A DNA stretch of 55,654 nucleotides, from assembly GCA_021740645.1 (NCBI GenBank), contig JAIOZL010000035.1, forward strand, positions 1-55,654. Direction: 5' to 3'. This stretch comes from Bacteroidales bacterium (GTDB taxonomy: Bacteria; Bacteroidota; Bacteroidia; Bacteroidales; JAADJA01). The notes beneath the pieces were generated by a model, which saw only the letters and a list, made by a program, of their open reading frames with translations, made no database searches and was not told the origin of the DNA. The position numbers and the translations under genes are program-made. Position 1 is the stretch's first letter, and each line of letters begins with the position of its first letter. This document shows positions 35,311 to 44,379 of this stretch, one piece after another.

Positions 35311-37746
35311 GTGAAATCATCCGAAGAAATATTTCAGCAAAAAACGGATATCAAGGAAATTATATTTAAACTGCTCCGCTATAAGTATTATTTTGTTTTT
35401 ACTGCATTAATAGCCCTTGCCCTTGCCTATTTTGTAAATCGGATAGCTACTCGTCAATATTATAATCATTCCTATCTATTAATAAAAGAGGAGCAAAAAA
35501 CATCTTTTATGAATGGGGAAGATCTGATGAAAGGTTTTGGCCTGTTCCAGGGGATAAAAAATGTGGAAAATGAGCTTACCATAATAAAATCTTTTCCGGT
35601 GGTGTATGAAGCCATTCAGGAGATGGGAATTGAAGTTGATTACATTACAGAAGAAGACCTTTTCCCTGTGAGTTTTATACCCTTTAAATCCTATGAAGAG
35701 TTATACAACTTTTCACCTATTCACGTGATTGTTGACCAAACTCATATTCAGCCCGTTAGCCTGAGATTTTATATAGATGTAATTAATGATACTACTTATC
35801 GCCTATCAGCAAAGGGCGAAAAGGTGTGGATGTATAACTACATTACAAATACGCTCGAAGATAAACTTGATACGCTGATGTTTACTAATATTTTCAAGTT
35901 TGGCGAAAAAGTAACTTCAAATCATTATAGTTTTAGTGTATACCTTAAGGAAAACTATAATCCCGCCGATTATGTTGAAAAGAAATTATTTTTCAGGTTC
36001 AACGATCTTGTTGCCTTATCCGATGCCTATCAGGGGGCAATAGGTGTGGGTACTACCTCCGCCACTTCCTCTGTGGTAAGAGTAAGTTTATCTGGGACAA
36101 ACCCTCAAAAGATCACAGATTTTTTAAATGTGCTAACCAGGGTTTACCTGGAGCAAAATCTTGAAAAGAAAAATACTATTGCATTTAATACCGTTAAATT
36201 TATTGACTCCAGAATATCAGATATTGCCGATTCATTGATGTATGCGGAAAATAAGTTGCAAAATTTTAGAACTGCAAGGCAGGTTATGAACCTCAGCTTT
36301 CAGGGGCAGAAATTATATGAAAAAATGAATGCTCTGGAAAGTGAACGAGCACTTATTTTGGTAAAACAAAGATATTACGATTATATCCAAAATTATTTTG
36401 AACGAAATCAGGATGTTTCAGACCTCGTAGCCCCTTCATCCATGGAAGTGCAGGATCCTGTTCTTAATGAATTGATCAGGCAGTTGCTTGACCTGAATAA
36501 TGAGCGAATGAATTATATGCAGCAAAATAACCCTAAAAACTTATTTCTTCGTGACCTTGAGATTCAAATCTCTAATATGAAAAACACGATTACAGAGAAT
36601 ATAAGTTATAATGCGAAAACAACAGAGATATCTCTTCAGGACATAGATAGCCGAATGAATAAGCTCAATAGCCAAATTTCAAGTTTGCCAAGGACTGAAC
36701 GTGAACTGATTGGGATGGAACGCCAGTTTAAACTGAATGATGCGATCTATACTTTTCTCCTCCAGAAAAGAGCTGAAGCCCAAATAGCGCAAGCCTCCAA
36801 TACTTCGGATTATGAAGTAATTGAAGAATCTAAATTATTTAGGGCTACTGTAGTTTCCCCTAAAAAGATGCTGAATTATATAATTGCCCTATTCCTTGGT
36901 TTGTTTTTACCTTTCATCTTTATTGTTACCCGGGACTTTCTAAACAACAAAATTACTGATAGCAAAGATATTGAAGCCATTACCAATCTTCCGATAATCG
37001 GGCAGGTTTTTCATAATAAATTTAAAACCAACGCCGTGATTCAGGATTATCCCAAGTCACCAATTGCAGATTCATTTAGAGGAATTAGAACGAATTTAAA
37101 ATTCTTTGCTGAGGGTAATGACAAAATGGTTATTCTGCTAACCAGCTCCCAAAGTGGAGAAGGAAAGTCATTTTGCTCGATAAACCTTGCGTCAGTATAT
37201 GCCCTTTTAGGCAAGAAAACCGTTTTACTTGGCTTCGATTTGAGGAGACCGGCCCTATTTAAGGACCTGCAATTAAATAATGAGAAAGGAATTACATCTT
37301 ATCTTATTAAAAGTGCTGGACTGGAGGATGTAATACAACCTACAAAAATTAAAAATCTGCATTTAATTGCTGCGGGACCTATTCCGCCAAATCCTGTAGA
37401 ACTCATTGCTTCAAAACGAACTGCAGAATTATTTGAGGAGTTAAAAAAACAGTATGATTATATTATAATTGATTCCTCGCCTATTGGAGCTGTTACTGAT
37501 TCATTCCTGCTTTTTAATTATGCGGACATAAATGTTTTTACTATAAGGCACAATTTAAGCTCAAAAGATGCAGTAAAATCAAACTTAAAAAACATCGAGA
37601 TGAAACAAATCCCAAATGTTTCTGTTTTAATTAACGATGTAAAAATTAGAAAAAACTCCTATGGCTATGCCTATCAATCAAATTATTATAATAATGATAG
37701 CAATTCCGGTTTTTTTAGACGTCTTTTTTCTTTAAATAAAGATTAA
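35311..37746 (+). CDS. Wzc-like polysaccharide co-polymerase and BY-kinase
   Basis: Inner-membrane chain-length regulator with tyrosine autokinase activity. The start is a GTG with AAGGAT upstream. Of 811 residues, about 25-45 and 525-545 are the two membrane helices that bracket a large periplasmic Wzz-type domain with coiled coils (about 290-500). The C-terminal kinase has Walker A SSQSGEGKS near 612-620, Walker A' LLGFDLRRPALF and Walker B YIIIDSSPIG. A Tyr-rich tail (YGYAYQSNYYNND) is the likely autophosphorylation cluster. Directly after the Wza-like gene. Confidence 0.94.
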   Translation: MKSSEEIFQQKTDIKEIIFKLLRYKYYFVFTALIALALAYFVNRIATRQYYNHSYLLIKEEQKTSFMNGEDLMKGFGLFQGIKNVENELTIIKSFPVVYEAIQEMGIEVDYITEEDLFPVSFIPFKSYEELYNFSPIHVIVDQTHIQPVSLRFYIDVINDTTYRLSAKGEKVWMYNYITNTLEDKLDTLMFTNIFKFGEKVTSNHYSFSVYLKENYNPADYVEKKLFFRFNDLVALSDAYQGAIGVGTTSATSSVVRVSLSGTNPQKITDFLNVLTRVYLEQNLEKKNTIAFNTVKFIDSRISDIADSLMYAENKLQNFRTARQVMNLSFQGQKLYEKMNALESERALILVKQRYYDYIQNYFERNQDVSDLVAPSSMEVQDPVLNELIRQLLDLNNERMNYMQQNNPKNLFLRDLEIQISNMKNTITENISYNAKTTEISLQDIDSRMNKLNSQISSLPRTERELIGMERQFKLNDAIYTFLLQKRAEAQIAQASNTSDYEVIEESKLFRATVVSPKKMLNYIIALFLGLFLPFIFIVTRDFLNNKITDSKDIEAITNLPIIGQVFHNKFKTNAVIQDYPKSPIADSFRGIRTNLKFFAEGNDKMVILLTSSQSGEGKSFCSINLASVYALLGKKTVLLGFDLRRPALFKDLQLNNEKGITSYLIKSAGLEDVIQPTKIKNLHLIAAGPIPPNPVELIASKRTAELFEELKKQYDYIIIDSSPIGAVTDSFLLFNYADINVFTIRHNLSSKDAVKSNLKNIEMKQIPNVSVLINDVKIRKNSYGYAYQSNYYNNDSNSGFFRRLFSLNKD

Positions 37747-37786
37747 CAGCTTTAAGCTTATAACCATTTTCTGATATTGAAAATTT

Positions 37787-38617
37787 ATGACTCAACCTAC
37801 CAAATATGTACTCTTAATCGTACTTTACCTTTTAGTATCTATAAGTTTTATCCTTTTTATTGACCAGGATTTCACTTTACCTGCGTTAATATTATTAACA
37901 GGATTATTTATTACGATTATTTTCCTGTTAGGGATCAGATTCCTGAGCCAAAAAACGGAAAAGAAATCTTTGGAAATTTCCAATGAAATTTCCGCCTCCT
38001 ATCATCAAGTTGAATCTTTATTTAGCATTTATTCTGCGTTGGAGATTGATAATATTTTGCCGCCATTTAGAGGATGGGCTATCTCCCCGGATTTTGCAGC
38101 TTTGATCTTATCGAAAATGAAAGAGAAAAATCCTGAATATGTACTTGAATGCGGAAGTGGTATCTCCACCATCCTCATTGCCTACTTTATGAAGAATAAT
38201 AAGCGGGGGCATTTATATTCATTTGAGCATAACAAGCAATATGCAAAGGCTACCCAAAAGAGATTAAAAAAACATGGGCTTGAAAAGTATGCAACAATTC
38301 TTGACACAGAATTGATTGATCATACCATTAACGATAATTCATGGAAATGGTATGATGCTAAACAATTGAAGCAGGATCTAAAATTTGACCTGGTAATGAT
38401 TGATGGCCCTCCATATCAACTTCAGGAGAAAGCCAGATACCCGGCTTTACCTTTATTGGATAATTATTTAAATCCCGGTGCAGTTATTCTTGTGGATGAT
38501 TGTTCGAGAGAACAGGATAACGAAGTAATTAATGACTGGATATCTGAGTTTGAAAATTATGATTCTCAGTGGTTTCAAACTGAAAAAGGTGCCTATATAT
38601 TAACCAAGAAAGTTTAG
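37787..38617 (+). CDS. Membrane-anchored class I methyltransferase-like protein
   Basis: A 276-residue protein with two N-terminal membrane segments (about 5-24 and 30-50) and a cytoplasmic class I SAM-dependent methyltransferase-like domain. Motif I is VLECGSGISTILIAYF, the acidic residue after strand 2 is in YSFEHNKQYA, and LVMIDGPPYQ plus VILVDDCSRE are later strands. It may methylate a sugar hydroxyl of the glycan or lipid-linked precursor. Position after Wzc and before the SGNH and MBOAT genes supports glycan decoration. Substrate unknown. Confidence 0.75.
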   Translation: MTQPTKYVLLIVLYLLVSISFILFIDQDFTLPALILLTGLFITIIFLLGIRFLSQKTEKKSLEISNEISASYHQVESLFSIYSALEIDNILPPFRGWAISPDFAALILSKMKEKNPEYVLECGSGISTILIAYFMKNNKRGHLYSFEHNKQYAKATQKRLKKHGLEKYATILDTELIDHTINDNSWKWYDAKQLKQDLKFDLVMIDGPPYQLQEKARYPALPLLDNYLNPGAVILVDDCSREQDNEVINDWISEFENYDSQWFQTEKGAYILTKKV

Positions 38618-38635
38618 TGTTTTCTAAATTGCCCG

Positions 38636-39349
38636 ATGAAACAAAAAGTTTTCATAGTATTACTTATATTGTCTGTTTTGTTAAACGTTGTTTTCATTTA
38701 CCGTTTTTTCTACAGACATTATTTTATTAAGCCAAAAGTATTAACATCCAAAACGTTTGCTGAATTATATAAAGAGGTTTATACCTTTTGTCCGAATGAT
38801 AGCAATGAGGTGATTTTTTTGGGAAACAGTATTACCGCTGCTTTCCCTGTTGCTGAGTTGTCATCGTCTAATAGAATTAAAAACAGAGGCATCTCAGCTA
38901 ATACCTCTATAGATATTTTGAACCGCTTAAGCGAGATAACAGAAAGCCAGCCACTAAAAATTTTTATCCTGGTCGGTATAAATGACTTGAGTTGGGGTGA
39001 AGGCAGAATAAAACTAATTGAAAACTTCAAACAGATAATTAGTACCATAAAATTCCAAAGTCCTGAAACAAAAATTTATATTCAAAGTATTCTACCCGTA
39101 TCAAAACATGCTTCTTATTATTTTTTTAACGATAGCCTTATTCTAGATGAAGAGATTCGAAAAGCGAACGAAGCATTGCGTGAAATTTCAGATTCAAGAG
39201 GTATCAAATATGTGGATTTATATGGAGAGTTTTTAGAAAAAGATGAACTTAATCCCGAATATTCATGGGATGGAATTCATATAAATGCTCTGGGATATTT
39301 GAGATGGTATGATCTTATAAAATCGTATATTGATGATCCTGATAATTAA
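38636..39349 (+). CDS. SGNH/GDSL hydrolase
   Basis: A 237-residue esterase or acyltransferase-fold protein with one N-terminal membrane segment (about 5-24), so its domain probably faces the periplasm. Block I is VIFLGNSITAAFPV with the nucleophile Ser near residue 66, block III has GINDLSWGEG with the Asn, and block V is WDGIHINALGY with Asp/His. With the MBOAT and AlgJ-like genes that follow it may add, move or remove acyl groups on the polysaccharide. 16 bases separate it from the MBOAT gene. Confidence 0.87.
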   Translation: MKQKVFIVLLILSVLLNVVFIYRFFYRHYFIKPKVLTSKTFAELYKEVYTFCPNDSNEVIFLGNSITAAFPVAELSSSNRIKNRGISANTSIDILNRLSEITESQPLKIFILVGINDLSWGEGRIKLIENFKQIISTIKFQSPETKIYIQSILPVSKHASYYFFNDSLILDEEIRKANEALREISDSRGIKYVDLYGEFLEKDELNPEYSWDGIHINALGYLRWYDLIKSYIDDPDN

Positions 39350-39365
39350 GTGAAACTGACGTTAT

Positions 39366-40808
39366 ATGTTGTTTAACTCCTTAGAATTTATAATTTTCTT
39401 TCCCATTGTAGTAGCAGCATATTTTGCACTTAACCCCCGGTATCGGTGGATTTTGTTGCTTTTTGCCAGCTATTATTTTTATATGTGTTGGAATTATAAA
39501 TACATTGTCCTGATAATCTTTTCTACTATTATTGATTATTTGGCCGCAAGGGGGATGTATTATTCAAATACTAAAGTTACCAAAAGGATTTATCTTTTCG
39601 GCAGCCTGATTTCAAATCTTGGATTACTTTTCTTCTTCAAATATTTTAGTTTTTTCGGAGAAAATATGAATGTGATCTTTGAGAAGTTCAATTTGTTTTA
39701 TCACGTTCCTGAATACAGTTTTCTTTTACCAGTTGGGATTTCGTTTTATACCTTCCAAACTTTAAGCTATACCATTGATGTATACCGTGGAGAAAGGCCT
39801 CCCGAAAGACATCTTGGAAAGTTTGCATTATATGTTGCCTTTTTTCCTCAACTCGTTGCAGGTCCAATAGAACGCTCATCCAGGCTTTTGCCACAGTTTC
39901 ATAAGGTATACAATTTTGATTACGAAAGGGTTAAAAACGGAATTATTCTGATGACCTGGGGATTCTTTAAAAAAGTTGTCATTGCTGATCGACTTTCAGA
40001 ATACGTAAATATTGTATATAATAATCCACATGATTACGGTGGGTTTCAGGAATTGATTGCTACTTTCTTTTTCGGGTCACAGATTTATTGCGACTTTTCA
40101 GGATATTCTGACATTGCTATAGGTTCAGCCATGATTTTGGGTTATGATTTAATGACCAACTTCAGAAGGCCTTATTTATCGCGAAGTATCAGGGAGTTCT
40201 GGGGGAGATGGCATATTTCACTTTCAACCTGGTTTCGCGACTATCTATACATACCTTTGGGAGGAAACAGGGTGGTTAAGTGGCGATGGTATTATAACTT
40301 ATTCATTACTTTCTTAATAAGTGGTTTGTGGCATGGTGCCAATTGGACTTTTGTAATCTGGGGAGCTTTGCATGGATTTTATCTTGTGTTGGCAATTATC
40401 ACTGCCAAACAAAGAGATTTCTTAGCCGGAAGAGTGGGATTAAATCGGTACAAAGGGATTAATGATTTTTTGAATCTATCCTGGACATTTGTTCTTGTTT
40501 ATTTTGCATGGATATTCTTTAGGGCAAATTCGATGCAGGATGCCATGCTAATCATAGGGAATATGCTAAACTTTGAAACCTACAATTTGTCAGTACAATT
40601 GTTTCATTTCAGAGCTGACTTTATTCTCTCTTTTGTATTAATCGGTGTTTTAATTGGCGTGGAAGTATGGCAGGAGAAATTCCGGCTGATAGAAACACTG
40701 GTCAGCCAACCACGAATTATTAAATGGGCAGTTTATCTTTTAATTATTGGTTCAATAATGGTGTTAGGTAAATGGGACGAAAATGACTTTTTATATTTTC
40801 AATTTTAA
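39366..40808 (+). CDS. MBOAT family O-acyltransferase (AlgI/DltB-like)
   Basis: A 480-residue membrane protein with about ten helices, of the MBOAT family that carries acyl groups across the inner membrane. The catalytic His322 is in GLWHGANWTFVIWGALHG, and an upstream conserved block RSIREFWGRWHISLSTWFRD is typical of AlgI. It likely supplies acetyl groups from a cytoplasmic donor to the periplasmic AlgJ-like and SGNH partners. Spacing to the next gene is 2 bases, so the two are coupled. Confidence 0.93.
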   Translation: MLFNSLEFIIFFPIVVAAYFALNPRYRWILLLFASYYFYMCWNYKYIVLIIFSTIIDYLAARGMYYSNTKVTKRIYLFGSLISNLGLLFFFKYFSFFGENMNVIFEKFNLFYHVPEYSFLLPVGISFYTFQTLSYTIDVYRGERPPERHLGKFALYVAFFPQLVAGPIERSSRLLPQFHKVYNFDYERVKNGIILMTWGFFKKVVIADRLSEYVNIVYNNPHDYGGFQELIATFFFGSQIYCDFSGYSDIAIGSAMILGYDLMTNFRRPYLSRSIREFWGRWHISLSTWFRDYLYIPLGGNRVVKWRWYYNLFITFLISGLWHGANWTFVIWGALHGFYLVLAIITAKQRDFLAGRVGLNRYKGINDFLNLSWTFVLVYFAWIFFRANSMQDAMLIIGNMLNFETYNLSVQLFHFRADFILSFVLIGVLIGVEVWQEKFRLIETLVSQPRIIKWAVYLLIIGSIMVLGKWDENDFLYFQF

Positions 40809-40810
40809 AA

Positions 40811-41887
40811 ATGAATAGTAATTTACTTAAATATCTAATCTATTTTTCTGGCATTCTTTGCCTTTATGCTTTCATTGCTGTAAGGTTACTACCCTTATTT
40901 AATTTTGCACTGATAGAAGAAAGGCGGCCGGATTATTTCGAATTTATGAAGTACGGTGAACTTTACTATTTCAGTCAAATAGATCATTTTAAAGAGAATC
41001 TTCCTTTTCCTGAATATAAATATCGTTTGTCAGAAAAAAATCCAACCCTCGAAGAATCCGATATTATAGCTTTCGGCGATAGCTTCTTTGATATAAACCG
41101 GCAAAAAACCGTTGCGGAAAGGCTTCATGACTCTCTTGGGTTGAAAGTCCATGCAGCAAGTGGTTGGTTCCCCCTCGAATACCTTGCACAAAATAGATAT
41201 AAAACAGGGAAGGAGAAGACCATTATATTTCAAATCGTAGAAAGAAATATCGATTATAGGTTCAGGGGCCCCCATAAAATACCGATAATCTCACAAAAAG
41301 AATCTGGTATGAGTATGCGTAAGTTAGCTGCAGGAGTGAAGGATAAGATCTTTCTTAATAGCTCTGAAGAATTATATAATGTTTTACTTAAAGGAAGTTA
41401 TCCATCCAATTTATTGTATTCGAAAATCGCTACACTCAAATTTGACGCTTTTGGTTACATTTCTTCCCAAACCCCTGTTTACGATCTTCAAACCTATAGC
41501 TATCCGCTATTGTTTTATTACTTAACAGTAAATGATAACCACACAAGCTTCTACTATGAGCACACCGACGAAATGATTAAAAATTATTGTGATAATTTAG
41601 TGGACCTATCAATAAAGTTAAAGGAAAATTATAATCTGAACCTAATATTCTTGCCAGTACCAAATAAATTTACAATTTATTATAAAGATATTCGGCAGGA
41701 TGACGTTTATGATAATCTGTTACCCAGATTATATGCTGAAATGGCTAAAAGGCCATTAACTTATATAAATATTTATGATGACTTTGTTAGTTCTGATAAG
41801 CAATTATTTTACGGGACTGATACCCATTGGAATAAAAATGGTGTAGACCTTGCTGTTAAAAGATTATTGGAACTTTTTAATGAATAA
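40811..41887 (+). CDS. AlgJ/AlgX-like SGNH O-acetyltransferase partner
   Basis: A 358-residue protein with one N-terminal membrane helix (about 9-30) and a periplasmic SGNH-type domain. Ser nucleophile block IIAFGDSFFDI is near residues 86-96; the C-terminal FYGTDTHWNKNG has the Asp-x-His pair of AlgJ/AlgX/DHHW-type proteins. By analogy with alginate acetylation it would move acyl groups from the MBOAT protein onto the polysaccharide. It is the last gene of the acylation group; a 92-base gap precedes the sugar cassette. Confidence 0.85.
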   Translation: MNSNLLKYLIYFSGILCLYAFIAVRLLPLFNFALIEERRPDYFEFMKYGELYYFSQIDHFKENLPFPEYKYRLSEKNPTLEESDIIAFGDSFFDINRQKTVAERLHDSLGLKVHAASGWFPLEYLAQNRYKTGKEKTIIFQIVERNIDYRFRGPHKIPIISQKESGMSMRKLAAGVKDKIFLNSSEELYNVLLKGSYPSNLLYSKIATLKFDAFGYISSQTPVYDLQTYSYPLLFYYLTVNDNHTSFYYEHTDEMIKNYCDNLVDLSIKLKENYNLNLIFLPVPNKFTIYYKDIRQDDVYDNLLPRLYAEMAKRPLTYINIYDDFVSSDKQLFYGTDTHWNKNGVDLAVKRLLELFNE

Positions 41888-41912
41888 TACTGTAAAATGG
41901 ATGATTTGAGCA

Positions 41913-41936
41913 TATCTTTGATGTTGAATAAAGATA
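41913..41936 (+). promoter_or_regulatory. Candidate promoter and dyad before the sugar cassette
   Basis: TATCTTTG (41913-41920) fits TAnnTTTG, and TATCTTT is mirrored by AAAGATA at 41930-41936 across a 10-base spacer. It lies 60 bases before the TTG start of the cytidylyltransferase gene. The dyad overlapping the -7 element could be an operator or a leader hairpin. Confidence 0.35.
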
Positions 41937-41979
41937 CAGTAACGCACAAAATTATTATTAACTAAATGTTCCCTGGATT

Positions 41980-42762
41980 TTGAAAACTGTTATTCTTGCC
42001 GGAGGATTTGGCACACGTATTAGCGAAGAGACTGGAATTAGACCTAAACCTATGGTTGAAATAGGGGGAATGCCTATGTTATGGCATATTATGAAAATGT
42101 ATTCGTCACATGGATTTAACGATTTTGTTATATGCTGTGGATATAAAGGCAATATGATAAAGGAATACTTTTCAAATTACTATTTGTTGCAAAGTAATAT
42201 GACCTTTAATTTGCGTGAAAACACTGTCGAGGTGCACACAAATAATGTGGAACCATGGAATGTTACCTTAATTGATACTGGTGAAAATACGATGACAGGT
42301 GGCCGTATAAAACGGATCAGGGAATATATAGGGAACGAAAGGTTTTTTCTTACTTATGGCGATGGGGTAAGTGATGTTGATTTTAACACACTGCTCGACT
42401 TTCATAAAAAGCAGGATACCTATGCTACCTTAACTGCGGTTCAGCCTCCGGGGAGATTTGGAGCCTTTAGTATGGAGGCTAACTCTAATAAAATTACTAG
42501 TTTCAGGGAAAAGCCAAAAGCCGATGGCCATGATTCAGCATGGATAAACGGTGGTTTTTTTGTTTTGGAACCTGAAATATTTGACTATATCGAAGGAGAT
42601 GCCACGGTATGGGAAAGAGAACCGCTTGAAAATATGGCAAGCCAAAATAAACTGGCAGCCTATCAACATCCTGGCTACTGGCAAAATATGGATACATTGC
42701 GAGATAAAAATGTATTGGAAGATATTTGGAGTTCGGGAAAAGCTCCGTGGAGAAATTGGTAA
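41980..42762 (+). CDS. rfbF: Glucose-1-phosphate cytidylyltransferase
   Basis: Makes CDP-glucose from glucose-1-phosphate and CTP, the entry to CDP-activated deoxy and branched sugars. The N-terminal ILAGGFGTRISEETGIRPKP is the nucleotide-binding signature; later, LTYGDGVSDVD, VQPPGRFGAF and INGGFFVLEPEIFDYI match RfbF closely. The 260-residue length is typical. The start is TTG at 41980, because the nearest ATG (41966) is out of frame and stops. First gene of the cassette that continues to 48.4 kb. Confidence 0.95.
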   Translation: MKTVILAGGFGTRISEETGIRPKPMVEIGGMPMLWHIMKMYSSHGFNDFVICCGYKGNMIKEYFSNYYLLQSNMTFNLRENTVEVHTNNVEPWNVTLIDTGENTMTGGRIKRIREYIGNERFFLTYGDGVSDVDFNTLLDFHKKQDTYATLTAVQPPGRFGAFSMEANSNKITSFREKPKADGHDSAWINGGFFVLEPEIFDYIEGDATVWEREPLENMASQNKLAAYQHPGYWQNMDTLRDKNVLEDIWSSGKAPWRNW

Positions 42763-42784
42763 ATCATTAAAACAATTAACCTAA

Positions 42785-43828
42785 ATGAAAATATTAATTA
42801 CCGGTAACCTGGGCTATGTGGGCCCTGGAGTTGTAAAAGAATTCAGGAAAAACTACCCTGATGCAGAACTTATAGGATTTGATATTGGCTACTTTTCGAA
42901 ATTTATTACTACTGATAAAGTTAGCCCGGAAGTGTATTTAAACCAGCAATATTATGGAGACGTCAGGCAATTTCCTGAACATATATTAAATGGGGTGGAT
43001 ACCGTTGTTAGCCTGGCAGCTATTTCAAATGACCCAATAGGGAATAGGTTCGAGGAAACTACCCTGGATGTGAACTATCGGGCTGCTGTTGAGATTGCAA
43101 AAAAAGCGAAAAAGTCTGGTGTGAGAAATTACATTTATGCTTCAAGCTGCAGTGTTTATGGTGCTGCCGGAGATGAAGCAAGGAATGAATTGTCCGACGT
43201 AAATCCATTAACAGCCTACGCGAAATCGAAAGTGAATACCGAGAATAAATTAGTTGATCTTGCTTCGGATGACTTTAAAATTACATGCCATCGGTTTGCT
43301 ACTGCCTGCGGGATGAGCGATAGATTGAGACTGGATTTGGTATTGAATGATTTTGTTACTTGCGCAAGAACTTCGGGAGAGATTACTATTTTGAGCGATG
43401 GAACTCCATGGAGGCCGCTCATTAATGTTTTGGATATGGCAAGGGCTATCCGTTGGTCGCACGAAAGGAAACCAGAAAATGGTGGAAATTTTTTAATTGT
43501 TAACACAGGGAGTGACCAGTGGAATTATAAGGTAGTAGAGCTGGCGGAAAAAATACAACAAATCAATCCAAAGGTAAAGGTATCAGTGAATAGGAATGCT
43601 GCTCCCGATAAACGTTCTTATAAAGTCGATTTTAGTCTTTTTAATAAACTGGCACCGAATCATCAGCCCGCTTTTAATCTTGAATCAAGTATTGAGGTTT
43701 TATTTAAAGGGCTTGAAGAAATGAATTTTAATGACAAGAACTTCAGGAATTCATTTTATATGCGTTTAAATGTGATCAATGATTTGTTGGCTAAAGGAAT
43801 TATTGATGATAAACTTTATTTGCTATAA
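42785..43828 (+). CDS. Extended SDR, NAD-dependent sugar epimerase/dehydratase
   Basis: A 347-residue enzyme of the extended short-chain dehydrogenase family that acts on nucleotide sugars. Cofactor motif ITGNLGYVGPG at the N-terminus, SSCSVYGAAGDEA, and the active-site Y145-x3-K149 in LTAYAKSKVNTEN. It is not an obvious CDP-glucose 4,6-dehydratase (RfbG) by its N-terminal sequence, though a dehydratase step after RfbF is expected. It may be a dehydratase, epimerase or reductase. It lies 22 bases after rfbF and overlaps the epimerase gene by 1 base. Confidence 0.85.
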   Translation: MKILITGNLGYVGPGVVKEFRKNYPDAELIGFDIGYFSKFITTDKVSPEVYLNQQYYGDVRQFPEHILNGVDTVVSLAAISNDPIGNRFEETTLDVNYRAAVEIAKKAKKSGVRNYIYASSCSVYGAAGDEARNELSDVNPLTAYAKSKVNTENKLVDLASDDFKITCHRFATACGMSDRLRLDLVLNDFVTCARTSGEITILSDGTPWRPLINVLDMARAIRWSHERKPENGGNFLIVNTGSDQWNYKVVELAEKIQQINPKVKVSVNRNAAPDKRSYKVDFSLFNKLAPNHQPAFNLESSIEVLFKGLEEMNFNDKNFRNSFYMRLNVINDLLAKGIIDDKLYLL

Positions 43829-44379
43829 TGACTTTTAAGCAAACGATATTAGAAGGGGCATGGGTTGTTACCCTTGATCCATTTGTGGATGACAGAGGAA
43901 CATTTTCAAGAATGTTTTGCGAAAACGAATTTGCAGAAATTGGTTTTACAAAGAATTTTGCTCAGGTAAATTATGCAACAAATAAAAGTAAAGGTATTTT
44001 TAGAGGTCTTCACTTTCAAGTACCACCTTATAGTGATAGTAAATTAATAAGATGTGTTAGAGGTAAAGTTTACGATGTGATTGTTGATATAAGGCAGGGA
44101 TCAAAAACATTTTTAAAATCCTTTGCTATTGAATTGTCACCTGAAGAAAATAAAATGCTTTTTATTACTGATGGTTTTGCTCATGGATATTTAACCCTGG
44201 AAGTTAAATGTGAATTGATTTATTTCCACTCCACTGCGTATAAACCTGGTTTTGAAGGGGGGCTAAATTATAAAGACCCCAAATTAAATATTGCCTTGCC
44301 TTTTGAACCTTCTAAAATCAGTGAAAAAGATAAAAACTACACCTATATTGATAATAAATTTAATGGAATAAAAATATGA
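43828..44379 (+). CDS. RmlC-like 3,5-epimerase of the sugar cassette
   Basis: Cupin-fold sugar epimerase of 183 residues. FRGLHFQVPPYSDSKLIRCV has His62 and Lys72 in RmlC positions, ITDGFAHGYLTLEV is the conserved barrel strand pair, and YFHSTAYKPGFEGG replaces the usual Tyr region. It differs clearly from the rfbC at 16.3 kb, suggesting a CDP- or other NDP-4-keto sugar substrate instead of the rhamnose intermediate. It overlaps the next gene by 4 bases (ATGA). Confidence 0.88.
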   Translation: MTFKQTILEGAWVVTLDPFVDDRGTFSRMFCENEFAEIGFTKNFAQVNYATNKSKGIFRGLHFQVPPYSDSKLIRCVRGKVYDVIVDIRQGSKTFLKSFAIELSPEENKMLFITDGFAHGYLTLEVKCELIYFHSTAYKPGFEGGLNYKDPKLNIALPFEPSKISEKDKNYTYIDNKFNGIKI

